Source: Dactylis glomerata
Taxonomy: Eukaryota; Streptophyta; Magnoliopsida; Poales; Poaceae
NCBI GenBank assembly: GCA_007115705.1
Contig: QXEO01000549.1
Span: 2,779,512-2,843,511 of the forward strand
DNA: 64,000 bases
Reading direction: 5' to 3'
Every line of letters begins with the position of its first letter. Positions within the stretch are counted from its first letter, which is position 1. The notes under the pieces are model-generated. The model ran no database searches. It was not told where the DNA came from and saw only the letters and a program-made list of their open reading frames with translations. Positions 47,283 to 59,741 of the stretch are shown here, one piece after another. Made by a program: the position numbers and the translations under genes.

Positions 47283-48199
47283 AGCATCCCCAAGCTTAAC
47301 TCCTGCTCGTCCTCGAGTAGGTAAGTGATAATAAAACAATAATTTTTGAGGTGACATGCACGAACACAATCTTGATCAAAATGATGTAAAGCATTGAGTG
47401 ATGAGATTAAAGTACTCTTAAAATGGGCATAAGAGATATAATCTTGACAATAGAACTTAGCAACCATGTTATAACATGAAAAGTAACACAAACAAAACAT
47501 CATGAGTAATAATGCATTGAAAGTCAATTGTTTGTTTCGAGCATATAGAAAAACATAGCAAAGTGGTATTCAGCTTGTCCCTCATGGAGTAGCAAAACAT
47601 AAATGCATAGGACACCTTCAAGTTTAAAAGGGTGACTAGATACAAATAATTTGAGAATAAGCAAAACCATAATCATGAATCAATCAATAATAAATTTTGG
47701 GACCATTCACATTATACTCAGAATGACAACTATGCTCTCTTAGACGGTGCATAAAGGTAGAAGGTGAAGCCTCAACATAAAAGTAAAAGATAGGCCCTTC
47801 ACAGAGGGAAGTAGTGATTGCAAGTTTTTATAAACCTTCCAAAAATTATGGTACTTACTAGTTTTGAGCTCTCATTGCCCCATCATAGGCATCTTGAGTG
47901 GTTAAGGTAAATGCGAGTACAGATATGAGATATATGCTTGACAAATCATAAGTTGAAGATCTCATGTCCCGTGAATACGAGTACTTAAATAGTGCTAGTC
48001 GACTTAGGTCCTAAGCAAGTTGTTGTCGTTGTAAGCATACATGTATCATTGAGAACACCAACGGGGTACCTCTTGATCGATGACATGGAAACTAGCCCAT
48101 ATCAAAATGACAAGACAAACAGACAATGGACACCTCGACATCTCTTTTATTTACCATTGGGTATAGCTTTTTATTTTGAGATGCATCATCGAATGTCCA
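47283..48199 (-). mobile_element. 3' untranslated region of H2, distal part
   Basis: Minus-strand non-coding sequence matching, inverted, the 3' ends of C and E. It ends at TSD GTCCA (48195-48199), where E is inserted. The last 209 bp (47991-48199) recur at 54688-54896. Confidence 0.85.
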
Positions 48200-49569
48200 T
48201 GATACGCCTCAAACGTATCTATAATTTTTGATGCTTCATGCTTGTTTTTTCACCATTTGCTTAGTGTTTTGTTACACTTCGTGGTGTTTTTATGCATTTT
48301 CCAGAACTAACCTATTAACAAGATGCTACAGTGCCAGTTCCCTGTTTTCTGCTGTTTTGTGTTTCAGAAAAGTTACACAGGAAATATTCTCGAAATTGGA
48401 CGAAACGAAAGCCGAACCTCCTATTTTTACCGAAGCTTCACGAAGACCGAAGATGACATGGAGAGGATCCAGAGGCTGGCCACACCACAAGGGGGCGTGG
48501 CCGAGCCCCTGGCTGCACCCACCCATGGTGAGCCCACCTGGTCCACCTCCTGACGATGCCCCTTCGCCTATAAAGACCCCTCGACGGGAAGAACCTAAGG
48601 GATGGATCGCTTTTCCCAGAAACATACTGCAAGCCGCCACCATCGTCGATTCGAGATCGGGAGGATCCAGGAGCTCTTCCCGGCACCCTACCAGAGAGGG
48701 GAATCCCTGCCGGAGGCCTTCTACACCACCATGGTCACCATCATGATCATCTTTATGTAATCATACATGTTGTGTTTGTTGGGATCCGATGAGTATTGGT
48801 ACTATGTCAAGTTGATGTGCTGAATTTTATCTTATGTTATCTCTATGTTGTTTATGATCTTGCATGATTTCCATTGCTAGATGAAGTTGGATGGCGGTCT
48901 ATGTATTTTGTCGTAATGCTTAATGCGATTATCTGTTGTTCGCAACTTAATACTCAAGGGGTCCTCAAACGATTCCCCGTGAGTGGATTTTTAGTCATAG
49001 ATGAAGTTGGATGGCGGTCTATGTATTTTGTCGTAATGCCCAGAGTAAGCCTCATAGTGATCCTCTTGATGTATGTACATTATCTTTACTCTATCAATGC
49101 CCAACTGTAATTTGTTTACCCAGCATGCTTTATTTATCTTATGGAGAGACACCACTAGTGAACTGTGGACCCCGGTCCAATTTCCTTTACGTTGTTACAC
49201 CGTTTTACTTTACTCGCACTGTTTACTTTTACTTGCAAACTATTATCCTTTTTCCACTTGATACGCTCATACCTTTGTTTACAGCAAACCACTGAGATTG
49301 ACAACATCATCGTAAGTTGGGAGCAAAGTATTTGTTTGTGTTGTGTGCAGGTTTCGCGTTGCTGCTAGGTGAAGACACACCAACAAGTTGTCTGGCGCTG
49401 TTTGAGTGTCACTAAGCTAGCAAGCATCACCTTCTTAAGTTTGGCTTTCTCCTACTGGATTGATAACCTTGGTTTCATAACTGAGGGAAGACTTGCTGCT
49501 GTGCTCATCATACCTTCTCTTGGGGTTCCCAACTTGTTGGTTATTTACATCATCAACACCGCACCATCA
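48200..49569 (+). mobile_element. 5' LTR of element E (1370 bp, internally deleted)
   Basis: TGATACGCCTC...CACCATCA, with TATAAA at 48569-48574. Compared with the 3' LTR it lacks about 120 bp near 48730 and about 190 bp near 48880. The second gap is filled by a 41-bp copy (48879-48919) of 48999-49039. Confidence 0.9.
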
Positions 49570-49580
49570 AGCAAGTTTTT

Positions 49581-49597
49581 TGGTGTTGTTGTCGGGG
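49581..49597 (+). promoter_or_regulatory. Primer binding site of E, tRNA-Asp type
   Basis: TGGTGTTGTTGTCGGGG, 11 bases after the LTR. It equals the Athila-type site TGGCGCCGTTGCCGGGG except for C-to-T changes, so it is a decayed tRNA-Asp(GUC) primer site. Confidence 0.8.
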
Positions 49598-49758
49598 AGA
49601 AAGAAGACTTCTGCAAGGGGAGTCTCGCACGCACAATCTTTTACTTTGTTTATTGTTTTGCTTTACTTTATTTTTGCTTGCATCTTTTTATCAAAAATAC
49701 AAAAAAAAATTAGTTTCCTTTGTAGTTGCTTTTATTTACTTGCTTTTAGTTTTGGTAG

Positions 49759-51823
49759 AATGGGTACTCCTGAAAACACCAAGTTGTGTGACTTTACTAG
49801 CACCAAAAATAATGATTTTATCTGCACTCCTATTGCGCCACCTGCTCCTGAGGCAAATTTTTATGAGATCAAGCCTGCTTTGATAAATCTTGTTATGAAA
49901 GAGCAATTTTCTGATGCCAGTTTCGATGATGATGCAGCTCATCTCAACAACTTTGTTGAGCTATGTGAGATGCAAAAGTATAAGGATGTAGATGTTAATA
50001 TTATTAAGCTTAAGTTGTTTCCTTTCTCTTTAAGAGGAAGAGCTAAGGATTGGTTGCTATCTTTGCCTAGAAATAGTATTGATTCTTGGGATAAGTGTAA
50101 GGATGCTATTATTGGAAAATACTATCCTCCTGCTAAGATTATAGCTTTGCGTAGTGATATCATGAAGTTTAGACAGTTTGATAATGAACATGTTGCTCAA
50201 GCTTGGGAAAGAATGAAATCTATGATAAAGAATTGTCCCACTCATGGACTGACTACTTGGATGATTGTCCAAACTTTTTATGCATGACTGAATTTTTCTT
50301 CAAGAAACCTATTGGATTTAGCTGCGGGAGGCACTTTTATGACCCTTAACTTGGGTGCCGCAACAAAGCTTCTTGACAACATGATGGTAAATTATTCTGA
50401 GTGGCACACCGAGAGAGCTCCACAAGGTAAGAAGGTAAATTCCGTTGAGGAAACCTCTTCCTTGATTGATAAGATTGATGCTATTATGCTTATGCTTTCT
50501 AAAGATATGACTCATGTTAATCCTAATAATGTTCCTTTGGCTTCTTTGGTTGCTCAAGAAGAGCATGTTGATGTAAACTTCATTAAAAATAATAATTTCA
50601 ACAACAATGCTTATAGGAACAATTTTGCTAGTAACATTATAGGTTGTATCCTTCTACCAATGGTAATGGTTATGGTAACTCTTATTGTAATTCCTCCAAC
50701 AACACTAGGGCCGCGCCCTCTGAGCTTGAAGTCATGCTCAAGGACTTCATCGGTAAGCAAACTGCTTTTTAACAAGTCTGTTGAGGAAAAGTTAGGCAAA
50801 ATTGATATTCTTGCTTCTAAAGTTGATAGCCTTTCTCTTGATGTTGAACTTCTGAAACTAAAAGTGTTGCCTAATGAGGTGAAAGAAAGCAATCCTTTTG
50901 CAGCTACTAATGCTATCCAAGTTAGAATTGATGAAAATGTTAGGATGTTAGCAGAATTGCATGCCAGGTGGGAAAGAGAAGATGAGATGGCTAGAAAGAT
51001 GAAGGTATGTACTATTACTACCTCTAATGATGTTGTTCCAAATACTAGCAATCCTCTTACTTTGATTGGTGTAGAGAAAACTCCTACTCCTTGTGCTAAA
51101 AAGCCCAAAATTGCAAAAACTTTTTCTCAAAAGAGAGCTGAAATTTTTCAGAGTGTAGGAGATGATAGCTCTATTTCTTTCAATGATTTTGATGTTGATG
51201 GCTGCAATATATCTGAAGTTATTTTGTTCTTACAAAAGCTTTCTTTGAGTCCTAATGCTAGTTCTTTGAATATTGCTTTTACAAATTATAGTACCAATGC
51301 TCTCATGAAAATTAGGGAGGAAAAGTTGAAGCAAAAAGCTTCTATTCCCAAGAAGTTAGAAGATGGTTGGGAGCCCATCATTGATATGCATGTTAATGGT
51401 TTTGATTGCCATGCTTTATATGATCTAGGTGCTAGTATTTCTATTATGCCTAGAAAGATTTATGACATGCTTGATTTACCACCGCTTGAAAAGTGTTATT
51501 TTGATGTTCCTATTGCTGATGTTGCTAAGAAGACACCTTTGGGAAGAACTAATGATGTTATTATTATGGTTAACAATAACCATGTTCCCGTTGATTTTCT
51601 TGTTATGGATGTTGAATGCAATGCTTCATATCCTATTATTTTAGGAAGACCTTTTCTTCGAACTATAGGTGCCATTATTGATATGAAGGAAGGCACCATC
51701 AAATATCAATTCCCATTTAAGAAAGGTATGGAACACTTCCCTAGAAGAAGGAAGAAATTACTTTTTGACTCTATTCTTAGAGCAAATTATGAGCTTGATG
51801 CTTCATCGCTTGATATTACTTGA
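49759..51823 (+). pseudogene. gag: Gag-protease of element E, with a stop and a compensated frameshift
   Basis: Starts MGTPENTKLC at 49759, like H1. The capsid domain runs over about residues 60-175. TGA at 50285-50287 replaces the Gly codon seen in H1. Between about 50637 and 50775 the frame is shifted: one base is lost near 50636 and one T gained near 50770, so the original frame resumes. A coiled-coil-like segment follows, then a retropepsin-like domain (about 51390-51700) with DLGASISIMP in the active-site position and the ILGRPFLRT flap-side motif. It ends at TGA after ELDASSLDIT. Asp-Leu-Gly in place of Asp-Thr/Ser-Gly also occurs in H2, so it is a lineage trait and not a mutation. No polymerase follows. 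Confidence 0.88.
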
Positions 51824-54677
51824 TTTGCACTTTCTACGCCTAGCTCAAAGGCGTTAAAGAAAAGCACTCTTGGGAGATAACCCATTGTTTTCTTTTCAGT
51901 TCTTTTTCTTTTATTTGAGTCTTGCAAGTTATTACTACTGTAATATCCGCTCCTTATCCTTTTTATTTCGTTGTTGTGCCAAGAGAAACCTCTAATTTGA
52001 GTGAGGTAAGATTTGGGGAAGTTGCTGTCCTGAAACAGATTTCTGCGCTGCACCGTAAAATTTCGTGAAAATTCTCAGAATATCTTTTTGACCTGCGATA
52101 TCTTGTGCATATGCCCCAGGTTATATCCAAACTTTCATTACTTTTGCACTTTTTGATTTGAGCAACAGAAGGTCCTCGAAAAATTCAACCTTTGTCAGCT
52201 GTTCTGTTTTGACAGATTTCTGCCACTATTTATGTTTGCCTCTCGATCGCTTTCTTTTTGAGTTCTTTTGATCACGGAACTTTTGGGGAAGTTGCTACAG
52301 TAGTATATGCTATATATGTCGTGTTTTTGAGTTGAAACTTGAACCAAAAAGGGTTGATTCATTATTATGTTTATGCTAACGTTGCTAATAGAATTGTGTT
52401 GAGTTTTGTATGAAGGAAGTTTTCAAGTGTAGGGATTGGAGAATGATGAGATGAGATGAAGAATGGACAAAAGCTCAAGCTTGGGGATTCCCATGCACCC
52501 CAAGAAATATCCAAGAGGTACAAGCGTCAAAGCTTGGGGATGCCCCCGAGGCACCCCTTCTTCATCGGCAAAAATCAGGTCACCTTTCAAAACACTATAT
52601 TTTTATTGCTTCATGCACTATGCGTTTTCTTGGAGCATCTTTAGTTTTCAGTTTTGTTTAGTTTTGTTTGCTGCAATAAATGGTTAGACCCCAACAAATT
52701 TCTTTTGGAGGAGATTACTCGTTTTCATTTGCCAAGAACACTCTGTTTTTCACTCTTATCGTTCAACGAGTGTTCTCTTTTTCTGCTACTGCATTTAGCT
52801 TTCGTTTTTCGCCTTGATTTTTGTTCAGATCTTGTTTTATCTTTGCATCAAGGTGTATTTGGACCTCTGGTCTATGTTGGTATTCATCAAAAGATTTGTT
52901 TAAAAAAAGGTTTGAATGGTGTTGGAAAAGAGAAAAAGTTTCATGCAAAAAAGTGGTACAAAAAGGAGCTTGTTTAGACTGCGGCTTAGACTTTTTCATG
53001 CCATGCTTGATGTCGTTTTTATAGTATGCTTAGTGATTTTTGCTGTAGCATGACTTGTATCAAATGACTGAGATTGCTTAATGATCCTTTGAAAAAATCA
53101 TGCATTTTCTTATTATGTGGAAGCATTTATTTGGTTTTCTCCTTTGATGCTTTATTTGGGTTGACTTGGCGCATGCTCACAACATGTTAGACTCATACAA
53201 AGTCGCCATAAGCCTCTATGATCATTTAGTTTTTGACTTTTGATGCCATTTTATGCTTCTCTTAGTGTGGCTTTGTCGCTTTGCATGATTATGGCCATTT
53301 TTGCTCTCTTAGTTGGTCGCTCCCAGTCTTTTGCTAGCCCTCATTTTGTATTGAGTATGAGTGCTACTTGTGCATCCAACTCCCAAAAACCAAGTTATGC
53401 CAATGTGTCCACCAGACATACCTATTAGCAATTTGCTATTCCAAGTACATTTGACTTGCTTTTATCTATCCTTCGAATTAAACTTTTATCGGTGTTATGC
53501 GAAAATTGGTCAGTAAAGCCATGCCGTTATGCTTGCAAGTTGGAAATTAGCCAAACCATGCCGTCATGGGGTAAGCTTTCACCATTGCACATCTTTTATT
53601 TGAGTTGATATCGTGATCTTTTGTTTATGGATACTCGCGATGTGAAACAAGTTGGGAATGTTGCGGAATCATGGAGTTTTTATATGTGTTAGAGAAACGC
53701 CTGGGATGCTAATCTAAGCCATGCATAATTCATGGTGGAAATTTATAGCATGTCTATAGTGGACATTCGACGACGCATCTCAAAATAAAAAGTTATACCA
53801 ATGGTAAATAAAAGAGATGTCGAGGTGTTCATTGTCTGTTTGTCCTATCATTTTGATGTGGGCTTGTTCCATGTCATCGGGCACGGAGGTACCCCGTTGG
53901 CGGTTCTCGATGATGCGCATATACTTACAATGACAAGAGCTTGCTTGGGACCCTAAGTCGAGTAGCATGAGGTTTGGGTATCCGTACTTCATGAGACACA
54001 AGGTTTTCAACTTATGATTTGTCAAGCATATGCTTCATAAACGTTCTTGCATTTACTTTAACCATTCAAGATGCCTATGATGGGGGCAATGAGAGCTCAA
54101 AGCTAGTAAGTACCATAATTTTTGAAGGTTTATAAAACTTGCAATCACTGCTTCCCTCCGCGAAGGGTCTTTTCTTTTACTTTTATGTTGAGTCACCACC
54201 TTCTACCTTTATGCACTGTCTAAGAGAGCATAGTTGCCATTCTGAGTATAATGTGCATTGTCCCAAATTAATCATTGATTGATTCATTATTTTGGTTTCA
54301 CTTGTTCTTAAATTATTTGTATCTAGTCGCCCTCTTAAACATGAAGGTGTCCTATGCATTTATGTTTTGCTATTCCATGAGGGACAAGCTGAAAACCATT
54401 TGCTATGTTTTCCATATGATTTGAACATATGTTTGACTTTCATTGTTTCATTATTCATGATCTTTCGTTTGTGTTTCTTTTCATGTTATAACATGGTTGC
54501 TAAGTTCCTTACTGTCAAGATTATATATTTTATGCCCATGTTTTAAGATCTTTTGATCCCAGGACTCAATGCTTACATAGATGATCAAGATTGTCATGGT
54601 GCATGTCACCTCAAAAATTATTCTTTTGTTATCACTTACCTACTTGAGGACGAGCAGGAGTTAAGCTTGGGGATGCT
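51824..54677 (+). mobile_element. 3' untranslated region of element E
   Basis: 2.85 kb, non-coding. Conserved hairpins lie at 51867-51883 and 52480-52504. Polypurine tract TTAAGCTTGGGGATGCT (54661-54677) abuts TGATACG. The segment 53720-54150 matches C and, inverted, H2. ORFs here have no conserved protein. Confidence 0.87.
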
Positions 54678-56534
54678 TGATACGAACAGTGCTAGTCGAC
54701 TTAGGTTCTAAGCAAGTTGTTGTCATTGTAAGCATACATGTATCATCGAGAACGCCAACGGGGTACCTCTTGATCGATGACATGGAAACTAGCCCACATC
54801 AAAATGACAAGACAAACAAACAATGGACACCTCGACATCTCTTTTATTTACCATTGGGTATAGCTTTTTCTTTTGAAATGTGTCATCGAATGTCCATGAT
54901 ACATCTCAAACGTATCTATAATTTTTTATGCTCCATGCTTGTTCTTTCACCATTTGCTTAGTGTTTTGTTACACTTCGTGGTGTTTTTATGCATTTTCCG
55001 GAACTAAACTATTAATAAGATGCCATAGTGTCAGTTCCCTGTTTTCTGCTGTTTTTGTGTTTCAGAAAAGTTACACAGGAAATATTCTCGGAATTGGACA
55101 AAACAAAAGCCGAACCTCCTATTTTTACCGAACCTTCACGAAGACCGAAGATGACACGGAGAGGAGCCAGAGGCTGGCCACACCACAGGGGGGTGCGGCC
55201 CAGCCCCTGGCCGCGCCCACCCATGGTGAGCCCACCTGGTCCACCTCCTGACGACGCCCCTTCGCCTATAAAGACCCCTCGACAGGAAAAACCTAAGGGA
55301 CAGATCGCTTTTCCCAGAAACATACTGCAAGCCGCCGCCGTCATCGAATCGAGATCGGGAGGATCCAGGAGCTCTTCCTCGCACCCTGTCGGAGAGGGGA
55401 ATCCCTGCTGGAGGCCTTCTACAGTACCATGGTCGCCTCTGGAGTGATGTGTGAGTAGTCTACCTTGGACTATGGGTCCATAGCAGTAGCTAGATGGTTG
55501 TCTTCTCCACCATGTGCTTCATGTTTAGATCTTGTGAGCTGCCCTACATGATCAAGATCATCTTTATGTAATCATACATGTTGTGTTTGTTGGGATCCGA
55601 TGAGTATTGGTACTATGTCAAGTTGATGTGCTGAATTTTATCTTATGTTATCTCTATGTTGTTTATGATCTTGCATGCTTTCTGTTGCTAGTAGCTATCT
55701 TGGCCGAGTAGATGCTAGTAACTCCAAGAGGGAGTATTTATGCTCGATAGTTGGGTTCATGCCTCTATTTAATCTGGGGGAGTGACAGAAACCTCTAAGA
55801 TTGTAGATATGCTGTTGCCACTAGGGAGAAAACAACATTCTTGTGTCTAAGGACATTTGCTTTGTTTACATTACGCACTTTGCTTAATGCGATTATCTGT
55901 TGTTCGCAACTTAATACTCAAGGGGTCCTCGGACGATTCCCCACGAGTGGAATTTTAGTCATAGGTGTAGTTGGATGGCGGTCTATGTATTTTGTCGTAA
56001 TGCCCAGAGTAAGCCTCATAGTGATCCTCGTGATGTATGTACATTATCTTTACTCTATCAATTGTCCAACTGTAATTTGTTTACCCAGCATGCTTTATTT
56101 ATCTTATGGAGAGACACCACTAGTGAACTATGGACCCCGGTCCAATTTCCTTTATGTTGTTACACCGTTTTACTTTACTCGCACTATTTACTTTTACTTG
56201 CAAACTATTATACTTTTTCCACTCGATACGCTCATACCTTTGTTTATAGCAAACCGGTGAGATTGACAACCTCATCGTAAGTTGGGAGCAAAGTATTTGT
56301 TTGTGTTGTGTGCAGGTTTCGCGTTACTGCTAGGTGAAGACACACCAACAAGTTGTCTGGCGCCGTTGGAGTGTCACTAAGCTAGCAAGCATCACCTTCT
56401 TAAGTTTGGCTTTCTCCTACTGGATTGATAACCTTGGTTTCATAACTGAGGGAAGACTTGCTGCTGTGCTCATCATACCTTCTCTTGGGGTTCCCAACTG
56501 GTCGGTTATTTACATCATCAACACCGCATCATCA
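54678..56534 (+). mobile_element. 3' LTR of element E with 209 bp of foreign flank inserted at its start
   Basis: TGATACGAAC (54678-54687) follows the polypurine tract as a normal LTR start. It is then broken by 54688-54896, a copy of the sequence that lies just upstream of the 5' LTR (47991-48199, same length, about 95% identical by eye). A full LTR then runs from 54897 (TGATACATCTC) to 56534, with TATAAA at 55267-55272. The copy includes GTCCA, the TSD, at 54892-54896. Confidence 0.9.
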
Positions 56535-58543
56535 GTCCACTATGGTTATGCTATAAATTTCCACCATAAATGACGCATGGCTTAGATTAGCGGCCCAGGC
56601 ATTTCTCTAACACATATACAAACTCCATGAACTCCACAAGTTTACAACTCCTTTCACACAGATAAGCATCCATAAACAAAAGATCATAATATCAACTTAA
56701 ATAGAAATAAGTGCAATGTTGAAATCGTGCCCCATGACAGCATGGCTGAGCTAACTCCCAACTTACAACTTGCAAGCATATAATCAACATAAGAGAGCCA
56801 CAATGGTCAAGTTTATTAAGTGCAAGAAAGTATATGTGCCGTCAGGTTCGTGAGAGCTTTACTAACTAATTTTTACATAACAAAAAGTTTAATTTGGAAG
56901 ATAGATAAAAGCAAGACGAATGTACTTGGAATAGAAAATTGCTAATAGGTAGATATGGTGGACACATTGGAAAACTTTGGTTTTTGGTAGTTGGATGCGC
57001 GAGAAGTATTCCCTCTCAGTACAGATGAAGGCTAGCAAAAGACTGGGAGCGACCAACTAAGAGAGCAATAACGGCCATAATCATGCATAGCGACAAAACA
57101 TTATTAACCAAAGCATAAAGTGGTAGCACAATTCAAAAACCAAATGATCATAGAGGCTTGAGGCGACTGGTTTGTAGTCAAACATGGTGTGAGCATGCGC
57201 CAAGTCAACCCAAATAAAGCATCAAAGGAGAATACCACAATAACATGCTCCCATATAATAAAAACAACGCATGATTCTTTCAAAGGCACATTAAGCAATC
57301 TCAGTCATTTGAGGCAAGTCATGCTACAGCAAAAACTACTAAGCATATAATCAAAATAACATCAAGCATGACATGCAAAAGTCTAAGCCACAGTCTAAAC
57401 AAGCTCCCATTTGTACCACTATAAGCATGAAATTTTTTTCTCTTTTCCAACACCAATCAACCTTTTTGAAACAACTCTTAAAGATGAAAATCAAAATAGA
57501 CCAGAGGTCTAAACACACCTAGCCACAAAAAAATAACAAGTTCTGAACAAAAATCATGGCGAAAAATGAAAGCTAAACACAGTACTAGAAAAAGAGAGCA
57601 CTCGTTGAACGATAAGAGTGAAAACTAGAGTGTTCTAGGCAATGAAAAACGGAGTGTGTCTTCTCCAAGAGAAATATGTTGGGGTCCAACCATTTATATC
57701 AGCAAACAAAAAAAACAAAACAAAACCGAAAGCGAAAATAAAGATGCTCCAAGAAAAACGCATAGAATACGAAGCAATAAAAATATAGTGTCTTAAAAGA
57801 TGACCTGATATTTTATCGATGAAGAAGGGGTGCCTCGGGGCATCCCCAAGCTTTGACGGTTGTACTTCTTGGATATTTCTTGGGGTGACATGGGCATCCC
57901 CAAGCTTGAGCTTTTGTCCATACTTCATCTCATCTCATCATTCTCCTTTCCCTACACTTGAAAACTTTCTTCATACAAAACTTCACACAATTCTTATTAG
58001 CAACATTAGTGTATACAAGATAGTAAATCCACTTTTTGGCTCAGTTTCAATTCAAGTATAGCACCCATTAAATCATAAGATACTGTAGCAACTTCCTCAA
58101 AAGTTCCGTGATCAAAAGAACTCAAAAAGAAAGCGAATAGTGGTAGAAATCTGTCAAAACAGAACAGCTGGTAAAGATCGATTTTTTTGAAAATCTTCTG
58201 TTGGTCAAATCGAAAAGTGTAAAACTAATGAAAGTTATAATAAAACCTGGGGCATGTGCACAAGAAATCGCAGATCAAAAAGACGTTCTAAGAATTTTCA
58301 CGAATTTCTACGGTACAGCGCAAAAATCTGTTTTAGGACAGCAACTTCCCCAAATCTTACCTTCCTCCAATTAGAGGTTCTTCTTGGTACAAAAACAAAA
58401 TAAAAATTATAAAGAGAGGTCATTCCAGTAGTAATAACTTCCAAGACTCAACAAAAATAAAAAATTAGTGAAAAGAAAACATTGGGTTCTCTCCCAAGAG
58501 TGATTTTCTTTAACGCCTTTTAGCTAGGCGCAAAAAGTAAGAA
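56535..58543 (-). mobile_element. 3' untranslated region of H2, proximal part
   Basis: Continues H2 after E. Minus strand, non-coding, with hairpins at 57878-57903 and 58484-58500 corresponding to those of the other elements. Confidence 0.85.
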
Positions 58544-59741
58544 TCAAGTATTTTCAAGTGATGAAGCATCAAGTTCATAATTTGCTCTAAGGATAGAGTC
58601 AAAAAGTAACTTCTTTCTCTTTCTAGGGAAGTGTTCCATGCCTTTCTTGAGTGGGAATTAATATTTAATGGTGCCTTCCTTCATATCAATAATAGCACCA
58701 ACAGTTCTAAGAAAAGGTCTTCCCAAAATAATAGGACAAGAAGCATTGCATTCAATATCCAAAACAAGAAAATCAACGGGGAAAAGGTTATTGTTAACCA
58801 TAATAAGAACATCATTAATCCTCTCCAAAGGTTTCTTCTTAGCAATATCAGCAAGAGGAACATCAAAATAACAATTTTCAAGCGGTGGTAAACCAAGCAT
58901 ATCATAAATTTTTCTAGGCATAATAGAAATACTTGCACCAAGATCACATAAAGCATTACAATCAAAATCATTCACATTCATCTCAATGATGGGCTCCCAA
59001 CCATCTTCTAACTTTTTAGGAATAGAAACTTTTTGTTTCAACTTATCCTCTCTAATTTGCATGAGAGCATTCGTAATATGCTTTGTAAAAGCCACATTCA
59101 TAGAACTAGCATTAGGAATTCTAGCAAGCTTTTGCAAGAACAAAATTACTTCAGAGATATTGCAACCATCAACATCAAAATCATTAAAGGTAGTAGAACT
59201 ATCGTCTCCCATACTCCAAAAAATTTCAGCACTTTTATAAGAAAAAGTTTATGTAGTTTTAGTCAATTTCGCACAAGGAGTAGGAATTTTCTCTATACCA
59301 ATCACTCTACCATTAAAAGAAGGAGGTTTGCTAGCATTTGAGACAACATCACTAGTGGTGGTAATAGTACAAACCTTCATATTTCTAGCCATCTCATCTT
59401 CTCTTTCCCACCTAGCATGCAATTCTGCTAACATCCTAACATTATCATCAATTCTAACTTGAATGGCATTAGTAACAGCAAAGGGATCAGGTTTAGCAGC
59501 CATTCTATTAATCAAAGAAGATTGCGCATCAGACAAAGATGAAATACTGGTTTCAGCATTAGAAACCTTAGCTTGCAACTCAGGAATATCCCTATTCAAA
59601 TTCTCAAGTTGATGACTAATAGTCTTCAACAAGGCAGATTGTTCCTCCATGGTTTTGGTGAACAACTTGTTCTGCTCATATTGCATTTGCATAAAATTCT
59701 TAGTAGCCCTTTCAACTTCTAAAATCCTTTCTGAAGGGTTT
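58544..59741 (-). pseudogene. gag: Gag-protease of H2 (5'-truncated, two in-frame stops)
   Basis: Minus-strand frame from the Copia junction at about 59741 to the stop at 58544-58546. It starts in the C-terminal half of Gag: a long predicted coiled coil (NFMQMQYEQNKLFTKTMEEQ...), then the segment VTNAIQVRIDDNVRMLAELHARWEREDEMARNMKV shared with E and H1, then a retropepsin-like domain with DLGASISIMP and ILGRPFLRT. TAA at 59249-59251 and TAA at 58658-58660 interrupt an otherwise continuous frame; E has AAA/CAA-like sense codons there. The coiled-coil part differs from E and H1, so H2 is a separate subfamily. The capsid half lies beyond the Copia element, outside the window. Confidence 0.85.

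Larger units (their letters stand above)
48200..56534 (+). mobile_element. Full-length Athila-like element E, non-autonomous
   Basis: 8335 bp, flanked by perfect TSD GTCCA (48195-48199 and 56535-56539), inserted in the 3' untranslated region of H2. Order: LTR, tRNA-Asp-type PBS, Gag-protease ORF, 2.85-kb 3' untranslated region, polypurine tract, LTR. It contains no RT, RNase H or integrase. Confidence 0.92.
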
